The notes: generated from the sequence alone by a model not told the origin. Numbered from the stretch's first letter, positions 8,542 through 17,561 are shown. The stretch is 64,000 nt of DNA from Xanthobacter aminoxidans (GCF_023571765.1 NZ_JAMJXC010000024.1:1-64000); one strand, 5' to 3'. Numbers and translations: made by a program.

Positions 8542-9249
8542 TCAAGTCGTCAAACCCCCTGTAGAAACTCGGTCATGGTTTCCGGCCACCTCCACGAAAT
8601 CGACCGGCCCGCCCGGCTGCTCGTCGTCGAACATCCCCACCACCAGCCGTCCGGTCCGCCAAGCAAACGTGTCGAGGTTGGTCCTGTATTTCTTCAGCAC
8701 CGGCCCCTCCGCGACCTGCTGGTGACCATGGACGATATGGAAGTCGCCATGCCCGCCGTGATCGTCTTCAGGGTAGATATCCCACAGCAGAGTCTGCTCC
8801 CGCTGTCGATGGAGCGGGCGCCAGCGGTCGACGGCGGCGTGAACATAGACGCGGTGCAGGTCCACATGCATGAGCGGGAGGCCGGCAAGCCAGGTGACGT
8901 GGGCCGCGGGGATCGGCAGCGGCTCACCGGGAGCCCACGTCGATGTACCATAGGATGCCAGCGTGGCTCCGCCGCCGTTTACGATGAAGCGGGGCATTCC
9001 GATCTCGGGGAACTTCACTAGCTCCACCAGCGTCGCCTCGTGATTGCCCATGAGGCAGATCCACTGCCAGCCTGGTGAGGGACCGGCCATAAGGCGCTCG
9101 ATGATGTCCCGGCTCTGCGGTCAGCGATACACATAGTCGCCGAGGAAGACGATCGTGCCACCATCGGCGCGGGCCTCGATGGCGACCAGCGCCGCATCGA
9201 GCAGATCGAACCGGCCATGCAGGTCGCCTATGGCAAAGGTGAAGGGCAC
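8542..9249 (-). pseudogene. Serine/threonine-phosphatase-like metallophosphoesterase, broken by an in-frame stop
   Basis: The frame reads VPFTFAIGDLHGRFD from a GTG at 9249, 10 bp after the relaxase stop. It reaches GDYVYR and then TGA at 9121-9123, and continues in the same frame with PQSRDIIERLM, MGNHE and HIVHGH to 8542. The canonical metal-binding motif GDYVDRG is thus changed at two places: Asp to Tyr, and Gly (GGA) to stop (TGA). Without these it would be a normal PPP-type phosphatase of about 235 aa. Reinitiation at an internal start would give a protein lacking the metal-binding N-terminal half, so I treat it as dead. Confidence 0.8.
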
Positions 9250-9259
9250 GGGCTGCCTC

Positions 9260-10714
9260 TCACAATCCGGGCTGGCGCGGGGCGTCTCCGCCCGGTGCGG
9301 GAACATCCAGCTCTGCCACGGCGGCAATCTCTGCCTGGACCCGGACGAGGCCGAAGCGCTCTGTGAGCCATCGGATGGCCTGCTCGAGCCGCACGCGCAG
9401 AACCTGCATGACCAGCGAGATCGCCCCGACGCCGCTGGCATGGACGTCCGGCTCACCCCAGGTCTCCGCGTCGAGCACGAACCGCCGGCCATCTTCGGCA
9501 AGATGGAAAGGGCCCGCCGGAGAGAGGCTGAGCTCCGGCGCCACCTCCTCGACCAGGTCGAGGGCCGGAGCCTCCAGGATCTCACGGATCTCGGCAGCCA
9601 GCGCCTCCGACTTGCGGAGCGCATCCGCGCGCTCGGCTTTCAGCCGGGCGGAGGCGTCCTTTTCGGCCTTGAGATCGTCTGATAGCCGTTCGGCTTTCAT
9701 TCGTGCCAGGTCGCGTTCACGGGCGATCTTGTCCGCCGAAACCGAGAGAGTGCGTGCCTGATCGAGCTCGGCAGCGAGCCGGCGGCGCTCGTGGTCGCTC
9801 GCCGCCATGCGAACCGCGGCCTGTCCGGCCGCCTCGGCTAGCCGGGAATTTTGTTCGGCTATCCAGCGATCGGGTGCCAGCCGCTCAGAAAGGGTGGGCG
9901 GGGCAATCGTCGGGATCGCTGGCGGCGGTGCCTCGAGGATCCGCTGCACCTCCTCGTGCTTGAGGCGCGCCGCTTCCAGCTCCTGCTCGGCGGCGACCTT
10001 CGCCTTGTACTCCTCCGGCGTGAGGTGCGGCTTCTTGCTGGCTTCTTCGCCGCGAACGATGCAGGCGTCGAGGTGCTGCCGGGCGTGTTCCGCCCAGGAA
10101 TCCTGAAGAGCGGAATAGGACTTCTGGCGGCCGTGACGCCTGGCGAGCTCCTGTAGTGCCTTGTTGACGCTGATCTTCAGCTTCGGTCGCGCCTTGGCGC
10201 GCCCGTCGACGCGGACTGGCGAACACAGGATATCCACGTTGCCGGCGCCGTCCTCGTCGGCGTCGTAACGCACCGCCCAGACGCAGTCCCTGCCGAAGGC
10301 TTCGTCGGCCCACCGCCGTGCCTCCTCGACCAACTGCCGGACACGGGGATTGCCCTGCCAGTCGCGAGGGTCGCCGGTCTCGGCGAGCCAGCCCTTGGAC
10401 ACGATTACTAAGAGGTGCATCGCCAGCGCGCCGTTGCCGTCGCTGGCGATGGCGTGTCGGCGTTTGTGCTCCTTGAAGGCGGCGACATAATCCGTGCCGG
10501 CCTTGAATCCTTCGCCCGCGAGCGACCAGAAATAATTTTCGGTGGCGTCGGCCCCGGGCCGCTGGCGCTCCTTGCCCTTTTTGTCCTGACGCCGGGCGTG
10601 GGACTGCGCGGATGTCAGGTCGGCGAACGTCTTGATATGCGCGCCCCGGTCCTTGCGTGTCACGCAGCGGACGGCTGCTTTTGGCGGCTCAACAAGCCCG
10701 GTGATTGGAGACAT
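9260..10714 (-). CDS. MobV/Pre-type plasmid mobilisation relaxase-like protein
   Basis: The 484-aa protein begins with a basic region (CVTRKDRGAHIKTF, ARRQDKKGK) resembling the N-terminus of Mob/Pre relaxases. It then has a WADEAFG...VWAVRYDADEDGAGNVDILCSPV block where MobV proteins carry the metal-binding HxDE-PHxH motif. Here the histidines of that motif are absent, so the nicking activity is doubtful or uses other residues. Residues from about 210 onwards are charged, heptad-like and coiled-coil forming, also typical of Mob/Pre C-termini. It is followed by the broken phosphatase and preceded by HTH and replication-like genes, which together look like the core of an integrated mobilisable element. 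Confidence 0.55.
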   Translation of the reverse strand: MSPITGLVEPPKAAVRCVTRKDRGAHIKTFADLTSAQSHARRQDKKGKERQRPGADATENYFWSLAGEGFKAGTDYVAAFKEHKRRHAIASDGNGALAMHLLVIVSKGWLAETGDPRDWQGNPRVRQLVEEARRWADEAFGRDCVWAVRYDADEDGAGNVDILCSPVRVDGRAKARPKLKISVNKALQELARRHGRQKSYSALQDSWAEHARQHLDACIVRGEEASKKPHLTPEEYKAKVAAEQELEAARLKHEEVQRILEAPPPAIPTIAPPTLSERLAPDRWIAEQNSRLAEAAGQAAVRMAASDHERRRLAAELDQARTLSVSADKIARERDLARMKAERLSDDLKAEKDASARLKAERADALRKSEALAAEIREILEAPALDLVEEVAPELSLSPAGPFHLAEDGRRFVLDAETWGEPDVHASGVGAISLVMQVLRVRLEQAIRWLTERFGLVRVQAEIAAVAELDVPAPGGDAPRQPGL

Positions 10715-10771
10715 AGCGGATGCGTCCTGAATGTAGTTAGCACACTAGGGGATTGCCTTCGGCCCGCTCCG

Positions 10772-11044
10772 CTAATCCCCGTGTGCCGGGGTGTCCCCCT
10801 GGCCCCCAACCTCCGCTTCCACCTCGACAGGAGGCTCCGGCAACAGCGCCAGGTCGAGCCGCAGGAACTTCTCCAGGCGGCGGCGCGTCTGCATGCGCAT
10901 GTGCCCGCTCGTCTCGACGACGCAAATCGTCTGGCGTGAGACGCCGATGATCTCTTCGAGCTGCCGCTGGGTGAAGGTTTCGATGGCCTCCAGTTCCGAC
11001 AGCGCCGCGTCCTCATCTCCGATTGGAGGGCAAATCTCGAACAT
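10772..11044 (-). CDS. Small XRE-like helix-turn-helix protein
   Basis: The 90-aa protein has the segment FTQRQLEEIIGVSRQTICVVE, a clear helix-turn-helix, with a second helix RRRLEKFLRLDLALLP. AAGGAG lies 10 bp before the ATG. It is probably a repressor of the neighbouring mobilisation and replication genes. No partner toxin is evident. Confidence 0.65.
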   Translation of the reverse strand: MFEICPPIGDEDAALSELEAIETFTQRQLEEIIGVSRQTICVVETSGHMRMQTRRRLEKFLRLDLALLPEPPVEVEAEVGGQGDTPAHGD

Positions 11045-11075
11045 CGTTTCCGCTCCTTCTTTTCGCTAAGAAAAT

Positions 11076-11711
11076 TTAGTCAGACCGTCGTCCGTCCGGT
11101 GCTCTCTGGGCGCCCAACTCGCCCAGAGAGCACAGGCACTGCCGTGCCATCGCGGCTGCGGCCTGAAGGCGGTCGAGCCTGTCAGCGACGCCCGCCATAG
11201 CGACGCCGGCGCTGCGGATCGCCTCCAGCAGCTCCGGGAGTTCAGGGATGAATTTGTTCTCCGTCAGGGTTTTGTACACCGCTGCGGCCAGGGCAGCCGT
11301 GCTGAACGGAGCCATCTCGCTTTCTTCGATAAGCAGTTCCGCCATCGTGTCCACGAAGGCTGCCCGCCGTATCGGATCGAAGTTGGCGCGACCGCTCGTA
11401 AGGACAGTGACCAGGCCCAAGATGTCCTCAGGCGATGCATGTTCGGCCAAGCCGGCTCGCAACACCTGCCTGGCTTCGTCTATCACCGGCGCAGGCGGAG
11501 CTCGCCGGTGTACCATCCACGCCTGCTCTCGGCTTTTTCGCGCGAGCTCTCCCGTGGCCGAATGCTCTGCTGCGTGGAAGAACCCCATGACGCTCGCATC
11601 GGAGCAGATGTCGGCGAACTTCCGGAACCAGCGCCAGGGCGCGAGGTGGGTCTTTAGGGCCGCCACCGGCGTGATGGAGTGATGGGGAGCCGAGTTGATG
11701 ATCTCGGACAT
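11076..11711 (-). CDS. Uncharacterised protein coupled to the replication-like gene
   Basis: The 211-aa protein is mostly helical and alanine-rich, without a signal peptide or recognisable catalytic motif. Its ATG overlaps the stop of the upstream wHTH gene (TGATG), indicating coupled translation. Position suggests a role in element maintenance, for example copy control or partition. That is inference from context only. Confidence 0.6.
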   Translation of the reverse strand: MSEIINSAPHHSITPVAALKTHLAPWRWFRKFADICSDASVMGFFHAAEHSATGELARKSREQAWMVHRRAPPAPVIDEARQVLRAGLAEHASPEDILGLVTVLTSGRANFDPIRRAAFVDTMAELLIEESEMAPFSTAALAAAVYKTLTENKFIPELPELLEAIRSAGVAMAGVADRLDRLQAAAAMARQCLCSLGELGAQRAPDGRRSD

Positions 11712-12733
11712 CAGAACGCTCCCATGGGCACATGCTGCCCTCCGCGGGAGGCCAAATCACTGCGATGCCGCGCCAGGACATTGGAGCAAATCGACTGAAC
11801 GACCAGGTGGTCGGGGACAGCAGATCTCCGAAAATAGCCGGAACCCGAGGCCTCAGACTGACCGGAGGCAAGGGCCGGCGGAGCATCCTTCCATCGGCCA
11901 TCCCGGAGCCAGTAGCCCGGCATGGCGATGAAGCGCGGCTCGCGGCCTCGACAGGCAGATCCATACCGCATGGCTCCGGCCAGCAGGTCAGCAGCTGTCA
12001 CACCACGCTGGCGCGCAGCCCGGTATTCACGCCGGGCGCCATCCTCACCCTCCCGTTTGGGGTACTGCCCGAACCACTCCTGGAAGTCGCTCTCGACCGC
12101 GGCCCGTGGCGTGGCGGATCGGAGAGGTTCGGTAAGCTGATGGTGGCGCTGCTCCTCCAGCATTCGGCGGGGGGCAGGGGGATGCTCCCCTCTTACCGGT
12201 TTCTCTTCCTGGATTCGGGTCGCATTCCTGCAACTGCCTCCGGTCGCATTCTCGCGACCAGTGCCAAGGGCGGCCAATTCAGGGGCGGTCGCATTTTCGC
12301 AACCGGCTTCCGGGCTTTCCGACACCAGGTGCCGGATCCCCAACCGATCAAAGCGAAGCTCATAGTCAGTACGCTTGCCTTGCTTACGATCGGCTTCGAC
12401 CCAACCGCGGTTCTCCAACTCCGCGATCGACCGCATGATCGCGTGTCGGCTGAGTGAGAGCAGGGCGGCAAGGCGAGCGACCGAGGGATTGCACTGGCCG
12501 GTCCGGCTGTTCAGATGATCCAGCAGCAAACCAAAGAGGTTCTTCGCCGTCGAGCACAGCGTGTCATCCACCAGACATGCCTGGAGCAGGCGCCACTTGT
12601 CGAGCAGCGTCACCTGGCTTGTTGGCTGCCGCTCCTCGTGGTACTGAAGATGCGCGGCTTGAGAAGAGCTGTTTCTGAATTGGGCCCGCGAAGCGCTGCC
12701 ACGCTTCGCGGGTCTTTCGTTTTGAAGCCCCAT
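11711..12733 (-). CDS. Winged-HTH replication-initiator-like protein
   Basis: The protein is about 340 aa from the ATG at 12733. Residues about 45-115 form a winged helix: STAKNLFGLLLDHL, NPSVARLAALLSLSRHAIMRSIAELENRGWVEADR. The C-terminal part has FQEWFGQYPKREGEDGARREY and ATGYWLRDGRW-like elements (here MPGYWLRDGRW), seen in phage and plasmid replication accessory proteins. The start is uncertain. A strong hairpin (12685-12712) falls inside the N-terminal codons, and a GTG at 12613 just before TLLDKWRLL is an alternative. It is probably part of the mobile element ending at the tRNA remnant. Confidence 0.6.
   Translation of the reverse strand: MGLQNERPAKRGSASRAQFRNSSSQAAHLQYHEERQPTSQVTLLDKWRLLQACLVDDTLCSTAKNLFGLLLDHLNSRTGQCNPSVARLAALLSLSRHAIMRSIAELENRGWVEADRKQGKRTDYELRFDRLGIRHLVSESPEAGCENATAPELAALGTGRENATGGSCRNATRIQEEKPVRGEHPPAPRRMLEEQRHHQLTEPLRSATPRAAVESDFQEWFGQYPKREGEDGARREYRAARQRGVTAADLLAGAMRYGSACRGREPRFIAMPGYWLRDGRWKDAPPALASGQSEASGSGYFRRSAVPDHLVVQSICSNVLARHRSDLASRGGQHVPMGAF
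12685..12712 (+). terminator. Strong hairpin with T-rich tail
   Basis: CCCGCGAAGCG, a 6-nt loop, and the exact complement, followed by TCTTTCGTTTTG on the plus strand. It faces out of the element and would stop plus-strand transcription. Its location within the annotated N-terminus of the wHTH gene argues for a later start of that gene. Confidence 0.55.
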
Positions 12734-12777
12734 CACTACTTTCCTCTGCTGAGGGGTAGTGATGAGGAACGCGGTTA

Positions 12778-12847
12778 TTTCAATTCAACGGCTTGCGCCA
12801 AATTCCCAAGCTGTATGTCGTGGGTTCGATTCCCATCGCCCGCTCCA
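12778..12847 (+). repeat. tRNA-Gly(TCC) 3'-end remnant, candidate attachment site (copy 1)
   Basis: From about 12803 to 12847 the sequence reads as the anticodon-to-CCA part of an alphaproteobacterial tRNA-Gly, with GGGTTCGATTCCC as T-arm and CGCCCGC-T-CCA as acceptor end. The 5' part does not make proper D and acceptor stems, so it is not a functional tRNA. Integrases commonly use tRNA 3' ends as att sites. A diverged copy is at 20435-20494. Confidence 0.65.
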
Positions 12848-13250
12848 GTTTCGCGAGCTGTGACAAGAGCTTGTCGGCATACCGTTGAACTCGGCGCTCC
12901 CCGTGGGGGTCTACCGCCTGTTCCGGTGAGCTGACCGCATTTGGATCGGCGCCCGTCCCGGTGGTTTCCTTCACCATGAGGAGGTCGCCCGGGATGTGCG
13001 ACCACGTGAGGCTCCCGGTCCAGTATCGGCCGCAGGGTGCAGCTCCAGCTTCGACCTGCGCCGACCAGGTCGCTTGAATCGGATCTCATCGAGGATGCGG
13101 GCCAGCCGTCCGCACTCTGGGGGCTCGGCCATGACGCCATATCCCGGTAGCCGGCGCATCATCGAGACGATGCCCTGCGCCTTTCGGACTCTTTTCGTAC
13201 CCCCGGCCTTCTTCGGTCTATTCGCCTTATCGTACCCCCCGGAAGCACGC

Positions 13251-13333
13251 TCGTGGCGTATGCTGTCGCCAATCGAGTTCGAACGGCGGTACAATGCCAA
13301 AGCTAAAGGCGTCTGGAAACTTGGGGCAACTCA
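13251..13333 (+). pseudogene. Decayed IS3-family transposase C-terminus
   Basis: RMLSPIEFERRYNAKAKGVW corresponds to MLSPIEFERQHKATPEGV at the left edge of the window, and GGGGCAACTCA (13323-13333) to the IS terminal repeat. The TAG stop has become TGG and the upstream coding part is missing. A scrap of the same IS group therefore lies at each end of the 1-13 kb element. Confidence 0.7.
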
Positions 13334-13591
13334 GAGACCTGAACGGCAAAGCGCTGGCTCCATCTCGGATGTTTAGCGCAAGTTGACGTGAATCAAGCCT
13401 GTTGATTTGGGTTCCGTTGTATCAACTTAAATAAAAATTCGCTGCGATTGGGCGCGCCGCCTCGGGCGGTACGAGGTGATTTCAAGAATCATCGATTCTC
13501 GGAATTTGGTGCAGACCTTGGACCAAATCAGCCCGAATGCTTGCCGAGCTTCACCAAGTTTGACCGTTACTGAATCAATGAGATCGTAACC

Positions 13592-15097
13592 ATGAGACAA
13601 AAACTGAAGCTAGCCCTGTCTTCGCTGACGTTGATTGCGCTTTCGGTGATGCCCGGCGCTGCCCAGCAGTACAAATATGAAACCCCGATTGCGCCCGGCG
13701 TTTCCGTACCGGATAAGGTCGACACATCAATCGGCGAACTCAACTTGTCGCATGGCTACCCCGATGCACCAACCATTCAGACGATCTACGACAATTTGGA
13801 CCGCTCGCGCGCCCTGCAAGCCTATCTGCTTGGCCTACCCATAGTAAATCAAGTCGGAATGAGAGATGCGCTGCGTGGATTTGGGCCGGTCAACCAGACG
13901 AACGTCATCTGGGAGAATTTGGTCGACTCTCGGACCGTGGAACTGACGGCAAACGACAACACCGTCTACAGTTTCATTTGGCTTGACACACACAAGGGCC
14001 CGTTAGTCGTCGAAATTCCACCCAAGGTCTTGGGGGCTATCGATGACTTTTGGTATCGCTGGGTTGCCGACGTCGGCATCACCGGTGACGACAAAGGCAA
14101 GGGTGGCAAGTACCTTGTATTGCCGCCGGGATATCAGGGCGAAATTCCACCCGGCTATTTTGTCGTACGGCCCAGCACATACGGCAACTGGATGCCGTTC
14201 CGATCGTTCCTTGTCGACGGTTCACCCCAGCCAGGGGTCGAATCCGTGAAGAAACATCTGAAGATTTATCAGCTCGCAGACGCCGCCAATCCGCCCGCAA
14301 TGAATTTTGTCAATGTATCGGGCGTTCCGTCCAATTTTGTTGCCCCTGGTGACTATTCTTTCTGGAGTCTGCTGAACCAAGCGATCCAGGAAGAACCGAG
14401 CGAAGGAAGTGATCCAACCACGCTGGGCCTTTTTGCTTCCATCGGGATCGTTAAGGGAAAGCCGTTTGATCCCGATGCGCGGATGAAGAAGATTCTGGAG
14501 GACGCTGCGAATATCGGCGCCGTGACCGCACGCACGATCGCCTTTAAGATTCGCAGTGAAGACGCCTACTTCTATCCGAACAGTTCCTGGCGGCTGCCCT
14601 TCTTCGGTGGCTACAAATTCGAAGTCGCACCGGGGGTTGCCAACCTGGATGGGGCCGCCTTCTTCTACTATATCGCCACAGGCGTGACACCGGCGATGGC
14701 ATTGAAGATGGTCGGCCAGGGGTCGCAGTACCCGTGGGCAGCCCAGGACTCGAAAGGCAACCCGTTCGACGGTGCCAAAACCTACAAACTGCACCTGCCT
14801 CCAAACATTCCGGTCAAGGATTTCTGGTCGGTTATCGTCTACGACAATCAGACGCGCTCCATGGTGCAGAGCGATCAGCAGTTCCCCAGCGTGAGCAGCC
14901 AGAACAAAGGCGTCAAGGTCAATGATGATGGCTCCGTGGATGTCTATTTTGGGCCAAAAGCTCCCGCTGGCTTTGAACAAAACTGGGTGCAAACGCTTCC
15001 TGGCAAAGGCTGGTTTATGATCCTTCGCCTCTATGGACCGTTGGAGCCATGGTTCGACAAAACATGGCGTCCTGGAGAAATCGAGCTGCAACAATAA
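13592..15097 (+). CDS. Periplasmic DUF1254/DUF1214 protein
   Basis: The 501-aa protein has a Sec signal peptide (KLALSSLTLIALSVMPGAAQQ), then a DUF1254 N-terminal half (PIVNQVGMRDAL, ENLVDSRTVELTANDNTVYSFIWLD) and a DUF1214 C-terminal half (SWRLPFFGGYKFE, NIPVKDFWSVIVYDNQTRSM, GKGWFMILRLYGPLEPWFDKTWRPGEIE). The family is widespread in environmental proteobacteria and its biochemical role is unsettled. Base composition is visibly lower in GC than in the flanks, with more AT-ending codons, suggesting recent acquisition. It is monocistronic, between an IS scrap and a strong terminator. The N-terminal start is fixed by the signal peptide. Confidence 0.85.
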   Translation: MRQKLKLALSSLTLIALSVMPGAAQQYKYETPIAPGVSVPDKVDTSIGELNLSHGYPDAPTIQTIYDNLDRSRALQAYLLGLPIVNQVGMRDALRGFGPVNQTNVIWENLVDSRTVELTANDNTVYSFIWLDTHKGPLVVEIPPKVLGAIDDFWYRWVADVGITGDDKGKGGKYLVLPPGYQGEIPPGYFVVRPSTYGNWMPFRSFLVDGSPQPGVESVKKHLKIYQLADAANPPAMNFVNVSGVPSNFVAPGDYSFWSLLNQAIQEEPSEGSDPTTLGLFASIGIVKGKPFDPDARMKKILEDAANIGAVTARTIAFKIRSEDAYFYPNSSWRLPFFGGYKFEVAPGVANLDGAAFFYYIATGVTPAMALKMVGQGSQYPWAAQDSKGNPFDGAKTYKLHLPPNIPVKDFWSVIVYDNQTRSMVQSDQQFPSVSSQNKGVKVNDDGSVDVYFGPKAPAGFEQNWVQTLPGKGWFMILRLYGPLEPWFDKTWRPGEIELQQ

Positions 15098-15112
15098 AAT
15101 CCAGCACTGCCA

Positions 15113-15140
15113 AGCCCCGGCTTCAACGCCGGGGCTTTTT
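15113..15140 (+). terminator. Rho-independent terminator after the DUF1254 gene
   Basis: AGCCCCGGC - TTCAAC - GCCGGGGCT with a run of T ending at 15140, 15 bp after the stop codon. Confidence 0.9.
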
Positions 15141-15367
15141 GCTGCAGCGCGCGAATTTGGCGACGCCCGACATGATGCGCGCGCTCCGAGAAAGCGTGGA
15201 ACCCGGTGAATTCGCGGCCACCAGCGACGCCATGCGGGATACTGGTCGCGTGTGACAGCGGCAACATCTCGTATTCGCCGGGCGCCTCAAGGACGTCCGA
15301 CGCGTCACCACACGATAAGACCGCAACGCCTTCAGCTTTCTCGCCGCCGTCCGCATCGCTGCGACCG

Positions 15368-16027
15368 TCAGCGACTGGTCATGAACATCGACCCCAGGAT
15401 TTTCTGGATCGCGGCCGGGACGGGCTCGATGATCCGGTCGGGAAAGCGCAGGCGCAGTCTTGCGGCGGCGTCGCTGAGCGGGCCACCTCCGATCACCACG
15501 GCATCCGCGCCGTCCTGCTCGATGCAGGCGGTCGCCGCCGCGGCCAGCGCCTGGTCCTGCGCGGGAGGATCCGCCGCGAGCGAGAGGGGATCACCATCCG
15601 GCACGCGAACCCCCGTAAATTGGCCCTGAAGGCCAAGGTCGCGGACGCCGGCCTCGATGGAGCGCACGAGATCCGGCGTCGTTGTGGCGATCCCGAAGCG
15701 GGATCCTTTCGCCGCGGCCTTGAGGATGGCCGCTTCACCGATACCAACCACGGGAACCCGCAGGAGCGCACGCAGCGCCCCCACTCCCGGGTTGCCGAAG
15801 GCCGATACGATGATGGCATCTACGCGCGATGCCTCCGCGACCCCGATGCGGACGACCTCATCGGCGGCCTCGGCAAGGGCGGCCTCGTCCACGATCATGG
15901 CGGCCCCGCTCTTGGCCGTCACCCCTCGCAGGGTGACGGCATCGGGCAGGAGGGGCCCCGCGACCGAGAGCATCATCTCGGTCGAGCGGGTGGAGGTATT
16001 GGGATTGATGAGGAGGATCGTTGTCAC
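15368..16027 (-). CDS. Asp/Glu/hydantoin racemase family protein
   Basis: The 219-aa protein starts at GTG 16027 (TTILLINPNTSTRSTEMML). The LINPNTS N-terminus and VSAFGNPGVGALR and VIGGGPLSDAA segments are typical of hydantoin racemase and allantoin/Asp-Glu racemases. Of the two cysteines expected in cysteine-pair racemases, one (C in ATACIEQDGADAVVIGGG) is shifted and the first is replaced by SAFGNPG, so catalysis is uncertain. It sits 47 bp downstream of the MFS gene on the same strand and probably forms a two-gene operon with it, for uptake and isomerisation of an amino-acid-like or ureido compound. Confidence 0.75.
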   Translation of the reverse strand: MTTILLINPNTSTRSTEMMLSVAGPLLPDAVTLRGVTAKSGAAMIVDEAALAEAADEVVRIGVAEASRVDAIIVSAFGNPGVGALRALLRVPVVGIGEAAILKAAAKGSRFGIATTTPDLVRSIEAGVRDLGLQGQFTGVRVPDGDPLSLAADPPAQDQALAAAATACIEQDGADAVVIGGGPLSDAAARLRLRFPDRIIEPVPAAIQKILGSMFMTSR

Positions 16028-16074
16028 GGCAAGTTCCTGATACCCGGGCCGGACCGCGGCCCAGGGGAGAGGCG

Positions 16075-17505
16075 TCAGGCGGTCTGAAGCGGACGTTCGG
16101 CCGGCGCCGTCTCCGGCACGGCTTCCATCGACTTTCCGAAGGTCTCCGGCGCGAACTGCACGGCGATGGCGAAGATCGCGTACATGCCCGCCATCATGGT
16201 GAACATGCCGGCGACACCGGCCATGTCGAACACCCGGCCGGCAAGCAGCGGCATCCACGCGCCCGCCATGGTCCCGAGCGCGAGAATGAACGCCGTGCCG
16301 AAGCCGCGAACCCGGGTGGGGTAGTTTTCTGGCGCGAAGATCCAGATGGTCGTGTTCAGGAGCAGCACGAAAAACTGAAATGCGGCGCCGAACGCGAGGA
16401 TCAGCGCGTCGGTGGTGGCCAGGAAGCCGAAGCCGAGCCCCGCCGCCACGGCGCACAGAGCGCCCGTCGTCAGCACGATCTTGCGCGGGACGCGCGCTGC
16501 CAGCACCGCCGCCGTGAGCGCGCCGAACAGGCTGCCGCTCTGCAGGATGATCGTGTACAGGAAGCTCCGCGTAATCGTATGGCCCTGCGAGACGAGGATC
16601 GTCGGCATGAGGGTCAGCACGGTGAGCTGCGCGCCGAACGTCATCCAGGACGCGATCCCCACGGCAAGGGTGCGGCGAAGAAGGCCGCGGCGGAAGATGT
16701 CGGCCACGATCGCGCCGAGCCTGGGCGTCTCGATCACCGGCTGCGAGGTGACGTGATCGGTCACCGTGACGTTCTTGGTCGAGAAGGACCCGGTCGCAAG
16801 CTGCGACAACACGCGATTGGCTTCTGCCACCCGGCCTCGTGTGACCAGGAAGCGTGGCGTCTCCGGCACGAAGCGCCGATAGAACACGACCAGGACCGCC
16901 GGTAGCACGAGCGCACCGAACAGCCACCTCCAGCCGTCCCCGCCCGGGAACAGGGTGAAGATCAGGAGGGCGAAGGCCGGGGCCAGCATGTTGCCGAGGC
17001 CGCCGCCTCCCACATTGATAAGCCCGACCGCCGTGCCGCGGAACTTGGAGGAGCAGAACTCGGCGAGCAGGGTGACTGCCGTCACGATCTCTCCGCCGAG
17101 CCCGAGGCCGACGATGAAACGGCCGATGGCCATCGTGGTATAGCCCGGCGCCAGCGCGCAGATCGCGGCGCCGACCGTGAACAACAGCAGGTTGACGTTC
17201 AGCATGAAGCGGCGGCCCACCCTGTCGGCCAGGACGCCGGAGCCGAGCCGCCCCATGGCGGCAGCGACGAAGGTCATCGTGTTGAGAAACCCGATGTCGG
17301 CCGCGGAGAGATGCCACTGTTCCCGCAGGAACGGGGCGATCAGCCCCACGGTGTTCTGCTCGAAGACGTCGAACATCACCCCGAACAGCACCAGCAGCAC
17401 GATGAGCTTGTGCGCGGTGGTCACGCCGATCTTGTCGAGCGCCGTCTCGACCTGCACCGCCGCCTCGGACGCGGGGGCGGAAAGCTGCACGTTTTCCCCA
17501 GCCAT
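16075..17505 (-). CDS. MFS transporter (sugar/acid:H+ symporter type)
   Basis: The 476-aa protein from the ATG at 17505 (MAGENVQLSAP) has AAGGGA 7 bp upstream. It is a twelve-helix major facilitator. GVLADRVGRRFML is the A-motif between helices 2 and 3. The second half has its counterpart at AAVLAARVPRK, and ETPRFLVTRGRVAEA precedes the central loop. A longer frame exists upstream, but it would run through the palindromic intergenic region. The divergent RpiR-family gene is the probable regulator, and the racemase follows in the same operon. The substrate is unknown. Confidence 0.85.
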   Translation of the reverse strand: MAGENVQLSAPASEAAVQVETALDKIGVTTAHKLIVLLVLFGVMFDVFEQNTVGLIAPFLREQWHLSAADIGFLNTMTFVAAAMGRLGSGVLADRVGRRFMLNVNLLLFTVGAAICALAPGYTTMAIGRFIVGLGLGGEIVTAVTLLAEFCSSKFRGTAVGLINVGGGGLGNMLAPAFALLIFTLFPGGDGWRWLFGALVLPAVLVVFYRRFVPETPRFLVTRGRVAEANRVLSQLATGSFSTKNVTVTDHVTSQPVIETPRLGAIVADIFRRGLLRRTLAVGIASWMTFGAQLTVLTLMPTILVSQGHTITRSFLYTIILQSGSLFGALTAAVLAARVPRKIVLTTGALCAVAAGLGFGFLATTDALILAFGAAFQFFVLLLNTTIWIFAPENYPTRVRGFGTAFILALGTMAGAWMPLLAGRVFDMAGVAGMFTMMAGMYAIFAIAVQFAPETFGKSMEAVPETAPAERPLQTA

Positions 17506-17549
17506 GGTCAGTCCCTTCGTTGGTCCCCAAACCCGCAGGACGGCTGCGA

Positions 17550-17561
17550 TTGAATTTTCAA
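17550..17561. promoter_or_regulatory. Inverted repeat TTGAA-N2-TTCAA, candidate RpiR operator
   Basis: It lies in the AT-rich part of the divergent intergenic region between the MFS gene and the RpiR gene, about 45 bp from the MFS start. A second A/T block (GCAAAATTTTTTTCAG) follows at about 17574-17590. Use as an operator is inferred from position. Confidence 0.4.

Noticed and set aside
12771-12847. A complete functional tRNA-Gly gene
   Set aside because: The 3' half is perfect, but the 5' strand does not pair properly in the acceptor stem and the D-arm is missing.
15368-17530. A 720-codon minus-strand open frame spanning the racemase and the MFS gene
   Set aside because: Its first two thirds are an out-of-frame shadow of the MFS gene (arginine-rich, no domains). 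Only the last 219 codons from GTG 16027 are a real racemase.
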